From contig JAAMPI010000032.1 of NCBI GenBank assembly GCA_013054445.1, forward strand, positions 26,016-90,015: a stretch of 64,000 nucleotides of DNA, written 5' to 3'. The first letter of the stretch is position 1. Every line of letters starts with the position of its first letter. Shown one piece after another: positions 44,594 through 57,417 of this stretch. A model generated the notes under the pieces. That model made no database searches, was not told the origin of the DNA, and was given only the letters and a program-made list of their open reading frames with translations. The stretch comes from Cudoniella acicularis (lineage: Eukaryota; Ascomycota; Leotiomycetes; Helotiales; Helotiaceae). The position numbers and the translations under genes are program-made.

Positions 44594-46624
44594 GAAGTGA
44601 TTGACCGTTAAATTTGCAGGTGAAAGAACTATTGGGTTCTGGTCAGTAGCAGCTCTCCAAAGCCCGCGAGCCGCTGCCCGCGAGTAGAGCAACGCAGCGA
44701 AAGAAATTGCGAATAGAAGAGAGCGCATTGCCGGGTAGAGAGGGAGGTGTGGAGAGAGAAAGCGCCGCTATTCGGGCACCCTCAAACCAACCACGATGAC
44801 TCTGCCAGGATAGCCGTCGCACACGGGATCTGAGAACAGATGCCGTTGCGCAGAGCATACACTTGATGCTCTGGTGGAGGAGAAGAAAGGCCAATGGGGC
44901 CTGCTTGGGGGGAGATGGGGAGGAGTGCTGTACCACGGCCAATTGCGATACCCGCGCGACAAAGACAAGATGAATGACGGATGGCAGACTTTTTTCACAA
45001 CCAGACGCCAGAATCGATGGGACACGGCGTCTGGGCTGAAGCCGCATCTTATATATAACGGGCCGCTGGAGGAGGAGACATCAAAGGATTGCACTTACTT
45101 TCTGTCATTTGCAGTCCGGTGCAGCCCCCTCATTCGTCGAGTGAGGAGCTGTGCTGTGCTCTGGGGCTCAACCTCAAAGTCGAGACTTTGAAGGTGCGGG
45201 TGTGTAGCGTGTGCCGCTGGGAAGTGCGGGCAGGCCCAAGGCAGGCCTTCGAGATCAGATGAAAGGAGCGAAGCGCGTCGTCTCGACGGGACTCTCGACC
45301 AGCCAGAGCCAGCTGGTGGGGGTGCGATGGGATGGGACAGTCGTCGTAAAAAAAGGCTGCGCTGGGCTGGCAGTTGACCCTATGAGGCCTCCCCGCAACG
45401 TGAGGGGAGGGGAGAGGGGTCGGTTTGGGTAGGGGAGGAGGATTTAGCGGAGGATATAGTGTGCGGTGCAGGCAGGATAATCGCGAAGGAACGCCAGGCC
45501 CGTCGTCTGATGCACAGGCCACTGGGCGGCGCTGCGGGCGCGGGTGCGGGGATTGGCTGGGTTAGATTGCAAGAGTGGCTTTTGCGTGCGCGGGCGCCTC
45601 GACAACCTCTGCTCAGAGCTGGTGGAGCTGGTGGAGCCGGTGGAGCCCTCTACCTAGGTAGCTAAGGATATTCTCGCCGCTCGAGTTTTGACTCCTGAGC
45701 TGCGAATCCCTCCCAAACAAGAACACCCCAGCCCTATCGTCTCCAAGCCGGGCAACCGATCAATCTCAGATCCTCGAAGAGGATGTCGTGCGTCGACCGT
45801 GGTGTGGAGCGTCTCGGGGCCGCGGTCGCAGTCGCAGTCGCAGTCAATATCTGCAAATGCGCGGCGATCCTCCTGCGTCTGTCTCCTCTGCTGCTGTTCC
45901 TGAGACTATTTCGTTGCCTCCCGCCTGCTTCTCTCCGGTGCTGAACGGCACTGCACTGCACGGCACACGCCTTGCTCTGCCTCCCGATCGCAGGTTGGAG
46001 TCTCAACGCTCGTGATGAGGGCTGCCGGCTCCACGAAGTGGTGGCTGGCTGTGGGGGCCGAAGTGCGTTGGTGAGAAACTCTGGGAAATGCCCGTAGGTG
46101 TGTACTAGGTGATGGCCTGTATCTATTTCTGGGCGGCGGGAAGGGAGCTAGTGGAACCGGATCACAGCGGCTTCTCTTCCAGAGACGCCAGAAAAAGGGG
46201 TGTTGCAACGCTGAGCCCACAGCCGGGTTCGATTGGGTGTGTTCGAGGGTCGAGGGGGTGGAGAACTTTGGGGGTGGATACTGGATCGAAGGTGCCACGC
46301 CCAAAAAGGCTGTCGTTCCTCTGGCAAGGGCCAAGGCTGAGCGACGATGTTCTGCAGAAAGACCTCGCGAGACAGGCAGAGGGAGAGGCAGCTGGCAACT
46401 GGCACCTGGTTGCAGCCGGGCAGAAAGCTCCAGCTCCAGTCGTGTGCTGTACTGTACTGTACTGTACAGTCCTGTCAACCTGGATTGCGATAATCAAGCC
46501 TCGCAGAAAGCGCGTGGAAGATGCGGGACCGGGTTTGCTGCGTATGCGCGAAAGTCCGAGTTTGGAGGCCTGTTTCGTTGTACGGCTGGGGAAGAAGTAC
46601 CGGGTTGGTACCGTTGCTGTAGGT

Positions 46625-46663
46625 AGTGTGGTAGTGGTAATGGTAGTGGTAGTGGTAGTGGTA
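46625..46663. repeat. GGTAGT hexamer microsatellite
   Basis: Repeated GGTAGT with one GGTAAT variant, about six units. Confidence 0.7.
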
Positions 46664-48708
46664 GCTGATGTGATATGCTATGCTTCCTGTCTGATGTTGG
46701 CCAAACGGCAACTTCACGAGGGCGCGGCTCCGGCTGGACAAGAGCTCTGAAGGGGGAGACTAATCTCGACGAGCGACACGGGAACAGCAATCTAAGCTTA
46801 ATTGCTCACTCCAACGGGCAGATTCTCTCGCCGAAGCTTGCAAGTCTGACGCTGATGCTGAGGTGATGCGTCTGGAGGTGTCTTGTGTCTGGGTCGCAGC
46901 TGGAGGCAAGCGAGCAGGCAGCACAAGCGATACTGTTCGGAGCTGAAGAATCGGTGATGTCCTGGTTGCTCTGGTCCTTGTCTGTGGTCAGGATGTCGAG
47001 CAAGCAATTCGAATGGATGACCGGCGAGTTATAAGAAGTTGGGATGCTGGGTGTAGGTAATGGTACCTCGACACTTCTTGACGCTAGGGCCGGCGAGGTC
47101 GAGGGCAGGCGTCTTGCGGTCTCTTGCACGTGGATCGTCAAGACGTCTCTCGGGTTGTACGCATCAGCTCTTCCAAGCTTCCCCCTCTTTCTATGGAGTG
47201 TCGAGTGTCGAGTGTTCTCCGTCGCCGTAATGTTCGCACGATATTGGGGTTCCGTTCCCTTGGGACCAGCAGCACCAGCAGCACCAGCAGCAAAATTACC
47301 GAAGTCGGAAGGACCGAACAGAAAACTCGTACAAAGGTCAATAATGTGTCCGATCAGCAGTACAGCAGTACAGCAGTACCTAGACACTGGTAGTTGCGCA
47401 CCCCAGGTACAGCTCAGGCACGGAGCAGACACAGAGCAGTATCGGTACTGGGACTAGCTCGCGGTTCTTGGGACTCGAGTCGAGGAGCTAGGACGCGTGA
47501 GGGAAAGACTCGGGGCTGCTCGAGCTCTTGCCTACTTTTTAAAGTTTGATTGACATGACAGCACGCAGCACAAGACCCAGATCTGTCCAACACGAATATG
47601 AAGGCGAGGGCTGCTATTTTGCGGCAGCTGTTGCTAGCCAATAGACTGCGAGCGCTGGAAGACGTCTGTGAGAAAAACACGCATGGAGCCGTTCACTCGG
47701 TGCCTGCATAGGACGGTGAGTCTGAATGCCTGTTGGAATGCCAGTGCCTGTGCAAAGTGCCTGTGCCTGTGCCATTGCATCGACAGAACAAGCTAGGAAA
47801 CTTCTACTGCTGGGCCTCATGTGGCAGTTCATGGGGGAAGCTCTTCCCCATCCAGTATATCTTCGATCCAGCTATGCTCAATGAGAAGCCCACGACGCCG
47901 GCTGATCTGCAAAATGTGAGCTGTCATTTCCTTCAGGTACCGGTCCGGAAGGCGTCCGAGTCCTCACGAGAGCCGCAAAAGCACATCGAGATCACATCAG
48001 TGGCGTGCCTATGGCCAGCCTATGGCCAGTAAGGACGCTACGATCTGGGCTTGAGACAATGCAATTGTGCAAGCCTTGCAAGCCAAAGAATTAGCGTGAG
48101 TGTGGCAATGTGCTTAGGTTTGATGAGCATTGAGCACCTCCTCAGCGACCGCGACCTGCCCTCTGCAGCCAGCTGCCAGAGCCAGAAGCGCAACGAATGA
48201 ATTGTGCAGACGGACCTCTGCCTTTGCCATTTTCAAGAGAGCGTACCTTCGCACTTGATGTGCGCCACCCGCTTTTCGAGGTTAGAGTCCGTACAAACCA
48301 TTGGCTATAAGCAGTATTGAAGGCTTCTATTTGCGTCGATTGATAGGACGCTCAAGAAGGGCAATCAACCCGCACGGTGGCGGCCACAGAGCTTCAACCA
48401 TTGGTGACACTACACAACGCCTTCGCCCACTCGAGCTAGACTAGCAAATGCTTCTTTTGAGTTTACTGCACCGCGCTGGTCTACCGTCTACCGGCGTTGC
48501 GTGCGGGAAAAGAGCCAGAAGCAACGACTCGATGTCCAAGGACTGCCAATGGGAGAATCCCCAGCAAGCCACAACGCTCCTTTTTACCTCTGCTCCACCT
48601 TGGCAAGCCGCTCTCGAGTCGTAGGGAGAACTCAGCTTGTCTGCTAACACTGGCTCGTGCTCTCCAAGCCGGCCAAATGCTCGGGGCCCGGCAGAGACGG
48701 TTGTGAGC

Positions 48709-48742
48709 CATGGCCATGGCCATCGCCATCGCCATCGCCATC
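48709..48742. repeat. GCCATS hexamer microsatellite
   Basis: Alternating GCCATG and GCCATC units, about five to six in a row, non-coding. Confidence 0.7.
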
Positions 48743-51700
48743 TCACAGTCTAAAATAAGTAGGGAGCTTCGGGCCTAGTGGGCTTTAAGCTTAAGTGTCT
48801 CAGCCAGAAGAGCTTCGACCACTCTGCGCGCTGGAGCATTATCGTGAGAGCCTATCGTGCTCCAGGGGATGGGCTTTCCTGCACTCGCCAATAAAAAGGT
48901 GGCTTTGTTTTCGTCGTCCAATGATTCGGCCTTTACTCATGCTGCAGCGGTGCAGCATGCCATCACCTGGCGGCGTCAGCGAGACACTCCCGCTGCGCTG
49001 TTGTCGACGAGAGACATTCTCTTGCAAGTGCCATACCTGGATAGGTTGCGCTAATGTGCAGAGGTAAGGTAATCTTTAGCGATATGCATCAAGGGCTTGC
49101 CAACGAAACGAAGCCCCCCCCCCCTCGCTGCAGGCCGCCTTGCCGCGTGCTCGTAAGCTCAGGGACCTTTTATCTTCTATCTACTGCCTACCTAGGTACC
49201 TAGGTACTGTCCTACCCAAGACTTCTGATACTTCTACATACTTGCCCAGAAAGCGTCAATGACCCGCTTCCTCTGCAACGTGACGTCTCCCAACCTAAAG
49301 AATTGACCCTGGTGGCCACCCCTTCACCCCCAAATACTGAATTACTGAGACTGGACAGGTGTGACATTCAGACTCACCTAATCGCACCCACGACTACCAT
49401 TGGGGAGCAAGATCACGCTTTGGAGAGGGCGTTCCAAAGAACCTTGCATGGTTGCTGCACACTTCTCAATTGACTGCGTCAACTCAACCTCAACGAACTC
49501 GCTGGCAAGCGCAGCTTGAAATGCATCCTCTTCCAACCATTTTGCTGCCAACGGAAAAACAATCACTGATGTTGCATGCCAGACTCGACTCGCAGCCAAT
49601 CAGCTGGTGCGAAGGCTCACAATCCCAGATCTTATTTAGAGCAGAGCAGAGCTGTTCTGCAGGTCTCCTTTTCAGAGCAGGGACCCAAGGGTCTTGCTCG
49701 CAGCCTTGTAGCAGACAATGGTCACGCATGCCGGCCACCATCTGCACGAAGCCGAAACTCGAAGCATCATCTCCTCATACACCCCACTGCCACGTGAATT
49801 TAGCATTGGGCCATGGGCAGTGGATGCTACTCTTCTGCTTTTTGCTGGAAAGACAAAGTTCTCGCTCCCATGGACATTGGACGCAAACCATCAGAGGTGC
49901 CAGCGCAAAACCGGATTCTGCAAATGCGAGGCGGTTGCGACGGATCAATCTCCTAGCGGCCGGTCGAATGGCGGGCAGTCATGGCAGCCAGCAGTCGATG
50001 GAGCACTGCGAGCTCGATCCAGGACTCCTGGAAGGCAAGGCAAGCCGGATACAGCCCAAAGACAAATCCGATATTTTCTTCTTGCCTTTGCGCTGGCCGA
50101 GCAGCCGGCTGGCCGAGCAAACACGGCCCGGTACGGGACCCACGAAACCCGACCCATCGGGCCGAGACGCCTCAGTTTTGTTTCGCCGCACCGACGAGGC
50201 GCAGTGGCTATGGTGATCGATCAATCTTCAGCATCCAAAACACTGTCGGCGTCGACGATCATGTCGTCGCCATGCCGAACAAAACAGCGATGCAGCAACC
50301 ATCAGCAGCAGCAGTAGCAGCAGCAGCAACAGTGTCACTCAGCTTGGCATGGTCCCCAATATGTGTTTATGTGCTCTAATAGCTCTCCCGGCCCAGCAGC
50401 ATCCACAGGTGTTGCACAGCAGCGGCAGCGTCTCGGCTACGATGCTGTGCTGATTGCGATCTCTGTGGCATGTGATATATCAACACCGTCTTCGTATCCA
50501 TGCGGAGAGAAGCACCATCTGTTACACCGTCACTCAGCGAGCCAATCGAGCCCTCAACACCACGCCGTGGCAAATGCGCGCTGCACGAGTTCCCGAAGAG
50601 CTCACGATCGCATCAAGGTTCGCGCAGCAAGTTGGTGTGGAAAAAGGCATCGGAGTCTGGCTTCAACCATCACCTACACATCCATATTCTTGTGATTTGA
50701 ACGCCGCGAGTCCACCACAACAACCAGAGATGGATGCTGGCGCCAGGATAAAATCACTCAACCTGCCACGCTGATGCAAACAGTCGGAGACGGGAGCGCC
50801 AAGGCTGACATACTTCCTCTGTCTCTCCAATAAAGTGCCGATGCAAGACATCGAAAACAATGGTCTTCTCCACGCTCGGGAGCATGCTCTGGATGCTCGA
50901 GGAAGTGAAGTATGCTGCGAGTTCGATGTTCGGACAAGGGGGTTACTAACACGACACAAGGAAGCTCTCCATCGCAATCTAGACTCGTCCAAGATGGGTG
51001 ACGAGCAGCAACGGGCGTCGACGCCACTTTGTGCGTTCGTTCTTAATATCGGCTTATATCATGAATGTTAAAGGGCTGGCTTCTGGCTGGTGGTGGACAT
51101 GGTGGTGTCATGCAGACAAGGTCTCGAGAACCAGGAAGGAGAGTCTTCATTCCAAAATCCAGCGTTGAGAACGGGTAGAGAGTACTTCGTACGTTGGTAC
51201 AAGGTTGAGGCCAAGGAGGCTGCCCCTGCGCACACGCTAGCCTTTCCCGCTGGGATCAGTGCCGCTATGCCACATCCTCGCTGGCCTTCAGGGCTTGCTG
51301 GGGTGCTGCGCAGCCTGTCAGCGTTCACTGTTTCAGGAGGCCCCGGACCCTGAGACCTCACCACAGCGGAGCCCTTCAAGTCACGTCCTTACTCGTTAGC
51401 GAAAGACACGAACGCCTCTCAGCAAACTCACGAACCACTGGGCCGCATTGTATACACTGGCACAGCATCAATAGCTTCATTTCGCGCCCAAACTGGCAGC
51501 TGCGAACACGCCCGTCTCGCTGAGCCCATCCGTTGTCTCGGGTACTTCCAGGTACATACACGAACCGGCGAGTCCCAAAAGCTTCCTCTCTCGAAGCAGC
51601 GCTACGTAAGGCAACGCAAGATGGCGAGATACAGATCTACCTTCCCGCCAGCCATTGTCCTCGTTTGTTTCCATTGTGTTCGCTGTAGTCTGCGACATAT

Positions 51701-51990
51701 CACGCGGCTATCTGCGGCGTAACCAGTACACCACATCTTTCTTCAACCGGACTCCCCTCGGCCCTCCTTGGAAATCCCACGCTTCGAGCCCCACGAATCT
51801 GGCCGCCTTGTTGTCGTCCAGCTAACCCTCCCGCCGGGAGCCCATATACAACAATGAGCCTAGATACGCGGACGTCGTGGATTGGTTTACCGGCAACCTC
51901 TGCGTTATGAGGTCCCTGCAGCTTTTGACGTCGTTCTCTCCTGATAAGCGTCTAAGAGGCTTGGATCCTGAAGTGGCCTCCCGCTTGCTA

Positions 51991-52050
51991 CCCTTCTGAC
52001 AACCCTTCTGACAACCCTTCTGACAACCCTTCTGACAACCCTTCTGACGA
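51991..52050. repeat. 12-bp minisatellite, five copies
   Basis: Five head-to-tail copies of CCCTTCTGACAA, the last ending GACGA. No coding frame around it is supported. Confidence 0.9.
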
Positions 52051-52999
52051 GACGTCAGGTGAACACGTCTGAGGCAGAGTGAAGTGTCTGGCCGTTGGGC
52101 AGACGCACATGCACTCTTGACTTGGGCTGGAAGATCAAAAACCCTAAGGGTATGAAGGAGGCGCGATGACGGGCATTTGCTCCGAGACTGCAGATCGGGA
52201 TTCCCTTGGGCTCGCTGTCAATAAGTGGCTAAGGGTCGGAGGAGACGGCACTGGTTCCACGAGGCTGACAAGTTCCTGACCAAAGCCCTAAGGAGGAGAT
52301 TTGGTTGGCCGTCTGACTGGTTAGTGCTGGGTGGGGCCTTGTAGCGCTCCGCTACAGTCGATGGCCTCATTTTGAGGCACTAAATGAATCCCTAATATTG
52401 TCACATTCAAAGGGCAGCTTTAGTTTCCAAAACAGTTTTGATCGTCGACGGTGTTTATCCAGATAGTTTCCAAGTCACTCGCAGTGCCGCGACTACGATC
52501 TACGCTACCGGCACGGAGGAACTAGAGTTAGTCACACATAGCGTGACTGAAACGGCTCCCCATCAACTGAATCATAAATCGAAGGCTCCAGCACGGCAGA
52601 GAACAGCTAGTTAGAGGCTAGAGAGCTGCCAGTCTGAACTCTAGATTAGAAGAATGTCACTGCTCTCTTTTCGGCCACCCGGAAGCAAAATATAAAAGTC
52701 AAAGAGTATCCCAACCATGGTTTTGGGACTTCCCTCTCCTCGTCTCTAGCCTCGAGACGCGTGTGTTCCGGGAGATCCTTAATCGAGCCTGGATTTTGAT
52801 CGCCTGATACTCATTACTAGGCGTGATCCGGGAGGGGGCAGTCCTCGCTCAGCTGATCATTCAAGCGCCCTGAATATCGGCGAATTTGTTCTCCTTTCTA
52901 ATTCTAAATCCGCTTTCGTGAGATTAGTTTTGAGTCTCAACCCAGTCCCCGCTTTGCATGAAACGTTGCATTCCGATTCTCGTCTCCGTTCTCATCAAA

Positions 53000-55252
53000 A
53001 AGGAGATAAGAGAACCTTTACGCCACTGCCCCTCATTGGGTGAGTGGGAATGGGAGCTAGTTTTTCCACGGCAGTTGTATTTCGCACTTCAGTTTCGATT
53101 TCGATCCTGAATCCTTTCTCTGACATCTCTCTGGAAATTTGTACGATGCGAAGCGGCGTCTTCTCCGTATCTTGCGTCTCCTTCCCTAGCAAGGCCATCC
53201 CGACCGCCTCAATCAAGCTCAGATGACTCCTCCCACTGCTGGAAAATTAAATCGTTCAAAATTTTGTTGAGGAATATTGTTTCAGCATTCCAAATTCGTT
53301 CAAAGCTGGATCCTGACAACAATCTACTTCTGGAGATCGGTCCGACAATGCTGCTGTGCTCACTGCACACAAACAGTTCAGCGGCAATATGAGCTGGGCT
53401 TGGCTTGCCCTCGGAAACCGGCAAACTCATAGCCGTACACAGCAGGTGTTGTGTTGGCGTCGTGTTAAGGTGTAGTATCGTGGCCTCAGTATGACCTTCC
53501 GCTTCCCCAACAAAGGCGTTCCCAGGATGACATCGCCATGTTTGAACCAGTGGGGTCTTTTTTTCCTTCCGTCTCTGTACTGCTACGAGCCTGCAATGTG
53601 GGGGGACCTTCCCTGGGATACCTGTGTGTTGGTCACAGAGACTGACAAGCAGGCAATCATGCATGCAGGAAGAAGGGTTTCGGAATTCGGAACGCATCAG
53701 GGGAGAAAGGGAGGCCGCGAAGGCTTCAAGGCTCTCTGCGAGAAGATTCAGGTGAGTAATATGCCCTGGGAGAGGCATTCTTCCCTGGTCGTCCGACTCT
53801 TCCCTCCCCGTTCAGCTGCAGGGCGCTTCTGACCTTGCCACGACTTGGCACCAGAGTTATTGGAAATCTCACCACTTTGAGACACTCATTTTCATCTTGC
53901 CCGATGCTGGATCGGCAGTTGTTCTCTTCTTATTTGCAAGGCGTTCATCAGTAGATCACTGGAAGTCCTGCAGATCTGCTCGTCATCCTCTCCTCCACCG
54001 CGACCCAGCAGCTCTATTACGTTCTCGTTCTCGAACAGGATCTTCCGATTGACTGTTTGTTTTCAGCAAAAGGTCGAAATAATCGAATGCAGTTGCATGT
54101 AGTCTATGCGTCTATGCGTCATTCAAGTAAGCAACAGAAGTAACTTAGGAGACTTTCCGATATCCAGGCTGCAATTCGAAATATCACTCATGAGCCAAAC
54201 ATACTTCATTACCTCTTGCGTGCTTGTGAGCCTGTCCTCTAGCATATTAGGCGAAGTCGTCCAATATTATCTACATTTTATTCTTATCCCACACCACAGC
54301 GTGTATGTTCCAAATATACAACTTGTGTTGCATTGGGCTGAGCCGCAGTAAGTGGCGAGGTGCAGCAACGACCACGCCAATGATCGCTCTCCCGGCAGCC
54401 AGTCGCATTTCTAGCCGAATCCAACGTCATATTCTTATTTATTAAGAAGAATTTACGAGTGTTCGTCTCCTATAGGTTACAATCGTACATGCGCGTTCTC
54501 GTCGTGTAAGCACTCTCTTTTCGTGGGAGTGGTGAGGGAGCCTCATGTACATTTTGAGGAGAGAGGCTGCTCGCCTCATTAAATACTCGTGTCCCATTTA
54601 AGCCCCTTTCTGCACATATAGATCCAGAAAAGGAACTTCAAAAAATGTAGCACGACATGAAAGACTAGCTACCCGCTAGTTGGCTGGCCACAGCCTAGAA
54701 AATTCCCCTCTATGATGTATAATTCGTATATCTCATCTGCTATAAATAATCTTACATGAATGCACTTCTGTTTATAAACACCTCTCTCTCCTGTAACAAA
54801 ACAGTGAAAGTCCCTCTCACCATGGATACTTAATTCAGACTTACGAGCGCTTTATCCTCCTGTATGCAAGACGAATTATAAATACCATTTTCTTTGATTG
54901 TAAAATAATAAGATTACCTCTTGAGTTTTCTATAGATTTTTATCCTGTAGCTGAATAGTTAATTAATTCAGAATTTTGACAGATGGCTAGCTGGCAATAT
55001 ATATCTGATTATCTTGACTATTCTGTGATATACAAAGGTCGTTACTTAGATTTATCTATATAGTATCTAAAGTTTGAAATTTCAGCCTATTTACTTATTA
55101 ATTATTAGCGTAACCTTCTCTTATTCTGTCTATCATTAATCAAAAGCTATCAACCATTATTGAGTTTGTCATGCTATTTATATACATATGCTCGGAGTAA
55201 GCACATAAGCAGGTAAAAGATCAGAGAAAGAAACTAACGAGCCTGCTCAGTA
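53000..55252. other. Gene-free interval turning AT-rich
   Basis: A minus-strand frame at 53209-53778 is open for 189 codons but has no motif and is not called. From about 54560 the DNA becomes AT-rich up to the Tc1/mariner copy, consistent with a degraded repeat nest. Confidence 0.45.
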
Positions 55253-56484
55253 AGTCTGGGTTTTCAGGCTATAAGGCTTTCAGAACACGATTTTAAAGTG
55301 TAATACTAATAATTTAATTAGGAGTTGACCACCCACGACGCTCTATTAATATGGTAACCTAATGCTCTTGCTTCCAAATCAGCTTATTTATCTAATCCTG
55401 TAGTATCCTGTTCTATTCTTCTAAAATTATAGCTTCTATTTCGGCCTTAGTTGTCGGCTGCCTACGGCGTCACTGCAATGCCTGCTTGATCCGCCTCTAG
55501 CACTTCTCAATAGGGTTCATATCAGGGCTCGTAAAAGGGTGTGGCATTAATATAATCTCATGTTCCGTACGCTATCTTACGCAACAGTTTCTTGCTGATT
55601 TATAACTGTGAGTAGAGTTCCCACCTTCTATAAATAAAGGCTGTGCGAAAGGCCGAAGAAGGTGAGTTTGTGCAGCAAAAGCCTAAGCCTCTAAAATACC
55701 CTGGATATACGGCGCGAGGATTTGCGACAGGTAATCGGATTGTTTAAAGGCCCCTTTCTTGCCAGAACCATAGAGAAATAGCAAAGGATTCTTGTATCCA
55801 TATCCAATTGCCCCCTAGGCATTAACAGGTGTCGTATGGCCGCGGTAGAACTGATATTAGATACACGTTTCGTGGCATCGTTCGCCCTTTTTTCTTGTCG
55901 CCTTCTACTTTACAGTCCTTCTACCAACTAGAAATGTGACCTCGTCCGACCAGAGAACCTTAAGCCGCTCTACCGCCCAAAATATATGTGTAATTTCCCA
56001 GAGAAAGTGTGCGAGGACTTGTGCTGGGGTGAGGTAGGGCTTCTGGCAAGCGACACATCGATGGTAGCTTTTTTTTGCTTCAGTCGTGCCGCAAGCGTCT
56101 CAGCGTGTAAGAGAGCTTTGACTCGTCGCGCAATTGTACCCAGTTTAGGACCCGATCATCCCAATTGCTAGAGAGATACCCTGTAGCCTCGTCCACCTGT
56201 CGGTCGCTGAACTTTTTAGGTCTACCTGTCCTGGTAAACGTTTGCGCTCTGGAGCGGGGTAGCATAAAATGTGACGGATTGTCGATTTACTCAACGAATA
56301 TCGCACCATTCACTTTTCAATTGGCATCTTTGCGAAGCTATAAAGCTGGCGTATCGCTTCCTTATGTTTAGTTGGTATTTCGAAGCTAGGGTCGTGAATA
56401 AACTCGAGTGTTGGGAGGGTGTTGGTGGCATAATTATTTGATGTGTGCGGGTCGCTAATGCCCTAGAAACGCAGACCCCAGACT
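55253..56484 (-). mobile_element. Tc1/mariner-type transposon, RIP-degraded
   Basis: The ends are TA-AGTCTGGG at 55251 and CCCAGACT-TA at 56477-56486, giving short inverted repeats flanked by TA; about 1.2 kb, the normal size for this group. The minus strand carries a broken transposase: an N-terminal piece (GRPKKFSDRQVDEATGYL, LNWVQLRDES, ends at 56080), then out-of-frame pieces recognisable as LWSDEVTFLVGR, RGHTTPVNAWGAIGYGYKNP, FLYGSGKKGAFKQSDYL, FIEGGNSTHSYKSA and PHPFTSPDMNPIEKCWRRIK; these contain the DDE-type catalytic neighbourhood. Many TAG/TAA stops fit repeat-induced point mutation. It is inactive. Confidence 0.8.
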
Positions 56485-57417
56485 TAACTCGTAACCCCTA
56501 CTTATTAAGCTAGATAAGCATCCATCCTCTTTCTAGGTAAGTAAGTAGCTATAGTAATCTCACATGGGGGAAAAGTCACCACGAGATGAATCTAACAGCT
56601 TATCTTCTGATTCTGCTTTATTTCGGCCAGTTAATAGCAAAGTTAAAAATTTAAGACATGTATATACATATACATTTGCGTGAAAATTATAACTAATTAC
56701 CTACCTTACCTAGATACCTTTAATAATTTATTTATTTATACAGTATACTTTTCTCATCCTCGCCCTCGCCCTCAAAAGACGGAAAAAAAGAAACAAAAGA
56801 AAAACGAAGACTCGGTACGTATACCGTAGTGAAACTCAACAAATTTTCAAGAATTAAGCTCGAAATTATGTTCATTTGATAGTTTAACCCAGGTTATTCC
56901 AAAGGTTCGGTTAGTAAATTGATTGATTCCCATAAAATTAAGTGGCAATGAGGATAGGAGTGTGATTATGCAATGCGCGGTGCTGTGACCTATATATGTA
57001 TGGATGGGATGGAATGGAAGAAAACAACAATTTTAGAGACTTGCTTTAATTTTTGCTTTGGTTTCACGTGGAGAGGTAGACGTGGTCAATATAACTAAGG
57101 GTATCTATCATTTCTATCATTTAAAAGCTTTGCGTTTCCTTTCGTAATCTACATCGTTCTATGAATTGATTCATGTGCATGCTTCTCACTCTCACCACTA
57201 CCATCTAGAACGCAGCTGAACGAAAGCTCTCAACGTTGACTGACTGCATGCTGAAAATGCCGCAACAAGGGTATCTGAGAAAAACAAGCATGCTTGCTGT
57301 CAGACATTCGGATTGTTCCTCTGCTTACCTCAGAACGTCATATTAATCCTAATCGTTCAGACAGCCACGAGGTGACACCCCTCCCCAGTCAGTCAATGAA
57401 ATATATTAACATCGACA
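56485..57417. other. AT-rich intergenic sequence
   Basis: AT-rich stretch next to the transposon, then the 3' flank of the gene at 57418. No gene seen. Confidence 0.5.

Larger units (their letters stand above)
44729..52999. other. Long GC-rich interval upstream of the NDT80/PhoG gene, no supported gene
   Basis: About 8.3 kb with many overlapping open frames on both strands, none with a family motif, convincing splice pattern or agreement between neighbours; they reflect GC-rich composition. It contains numerous simple repeats: (GTCGCA)n near 45825, GGTAGT repeats 46625-46663, AGCACC near 47266, GCCATC repeats near 48709-48742, a C10 run near 49116, GCAGCA near 50300, and a 12-bp tandem repeat at 51991. 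I interpret it as a long leader and regulatory region of the regulator plus non-coding DNA. Confidence 0.5.

Noticed and set aside
45906..46750. Several 190-213 codon frames on both strands
   Set aside because: Mutually overlapping and driven by GC-rich microsatellites; no coherent protein.
49452..50317. Open frames of up to 254 codons on the plus strand
   Set aside because: Overlapping frames are open on both strands in GC-rich DNA, the translations lack motifs and no splicing signals link them.
51991..52050. Short direct repeats considered as a CRISPR-like array
   Set aside because: Units are contiguous without spacers and the genome is eukaryotic; it is a minisatellite.
53209..53778. 189-codon minus-strand frame
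   Set aside because: No recognisable domain, odd composition, and no supporting neighbour or exon structure.
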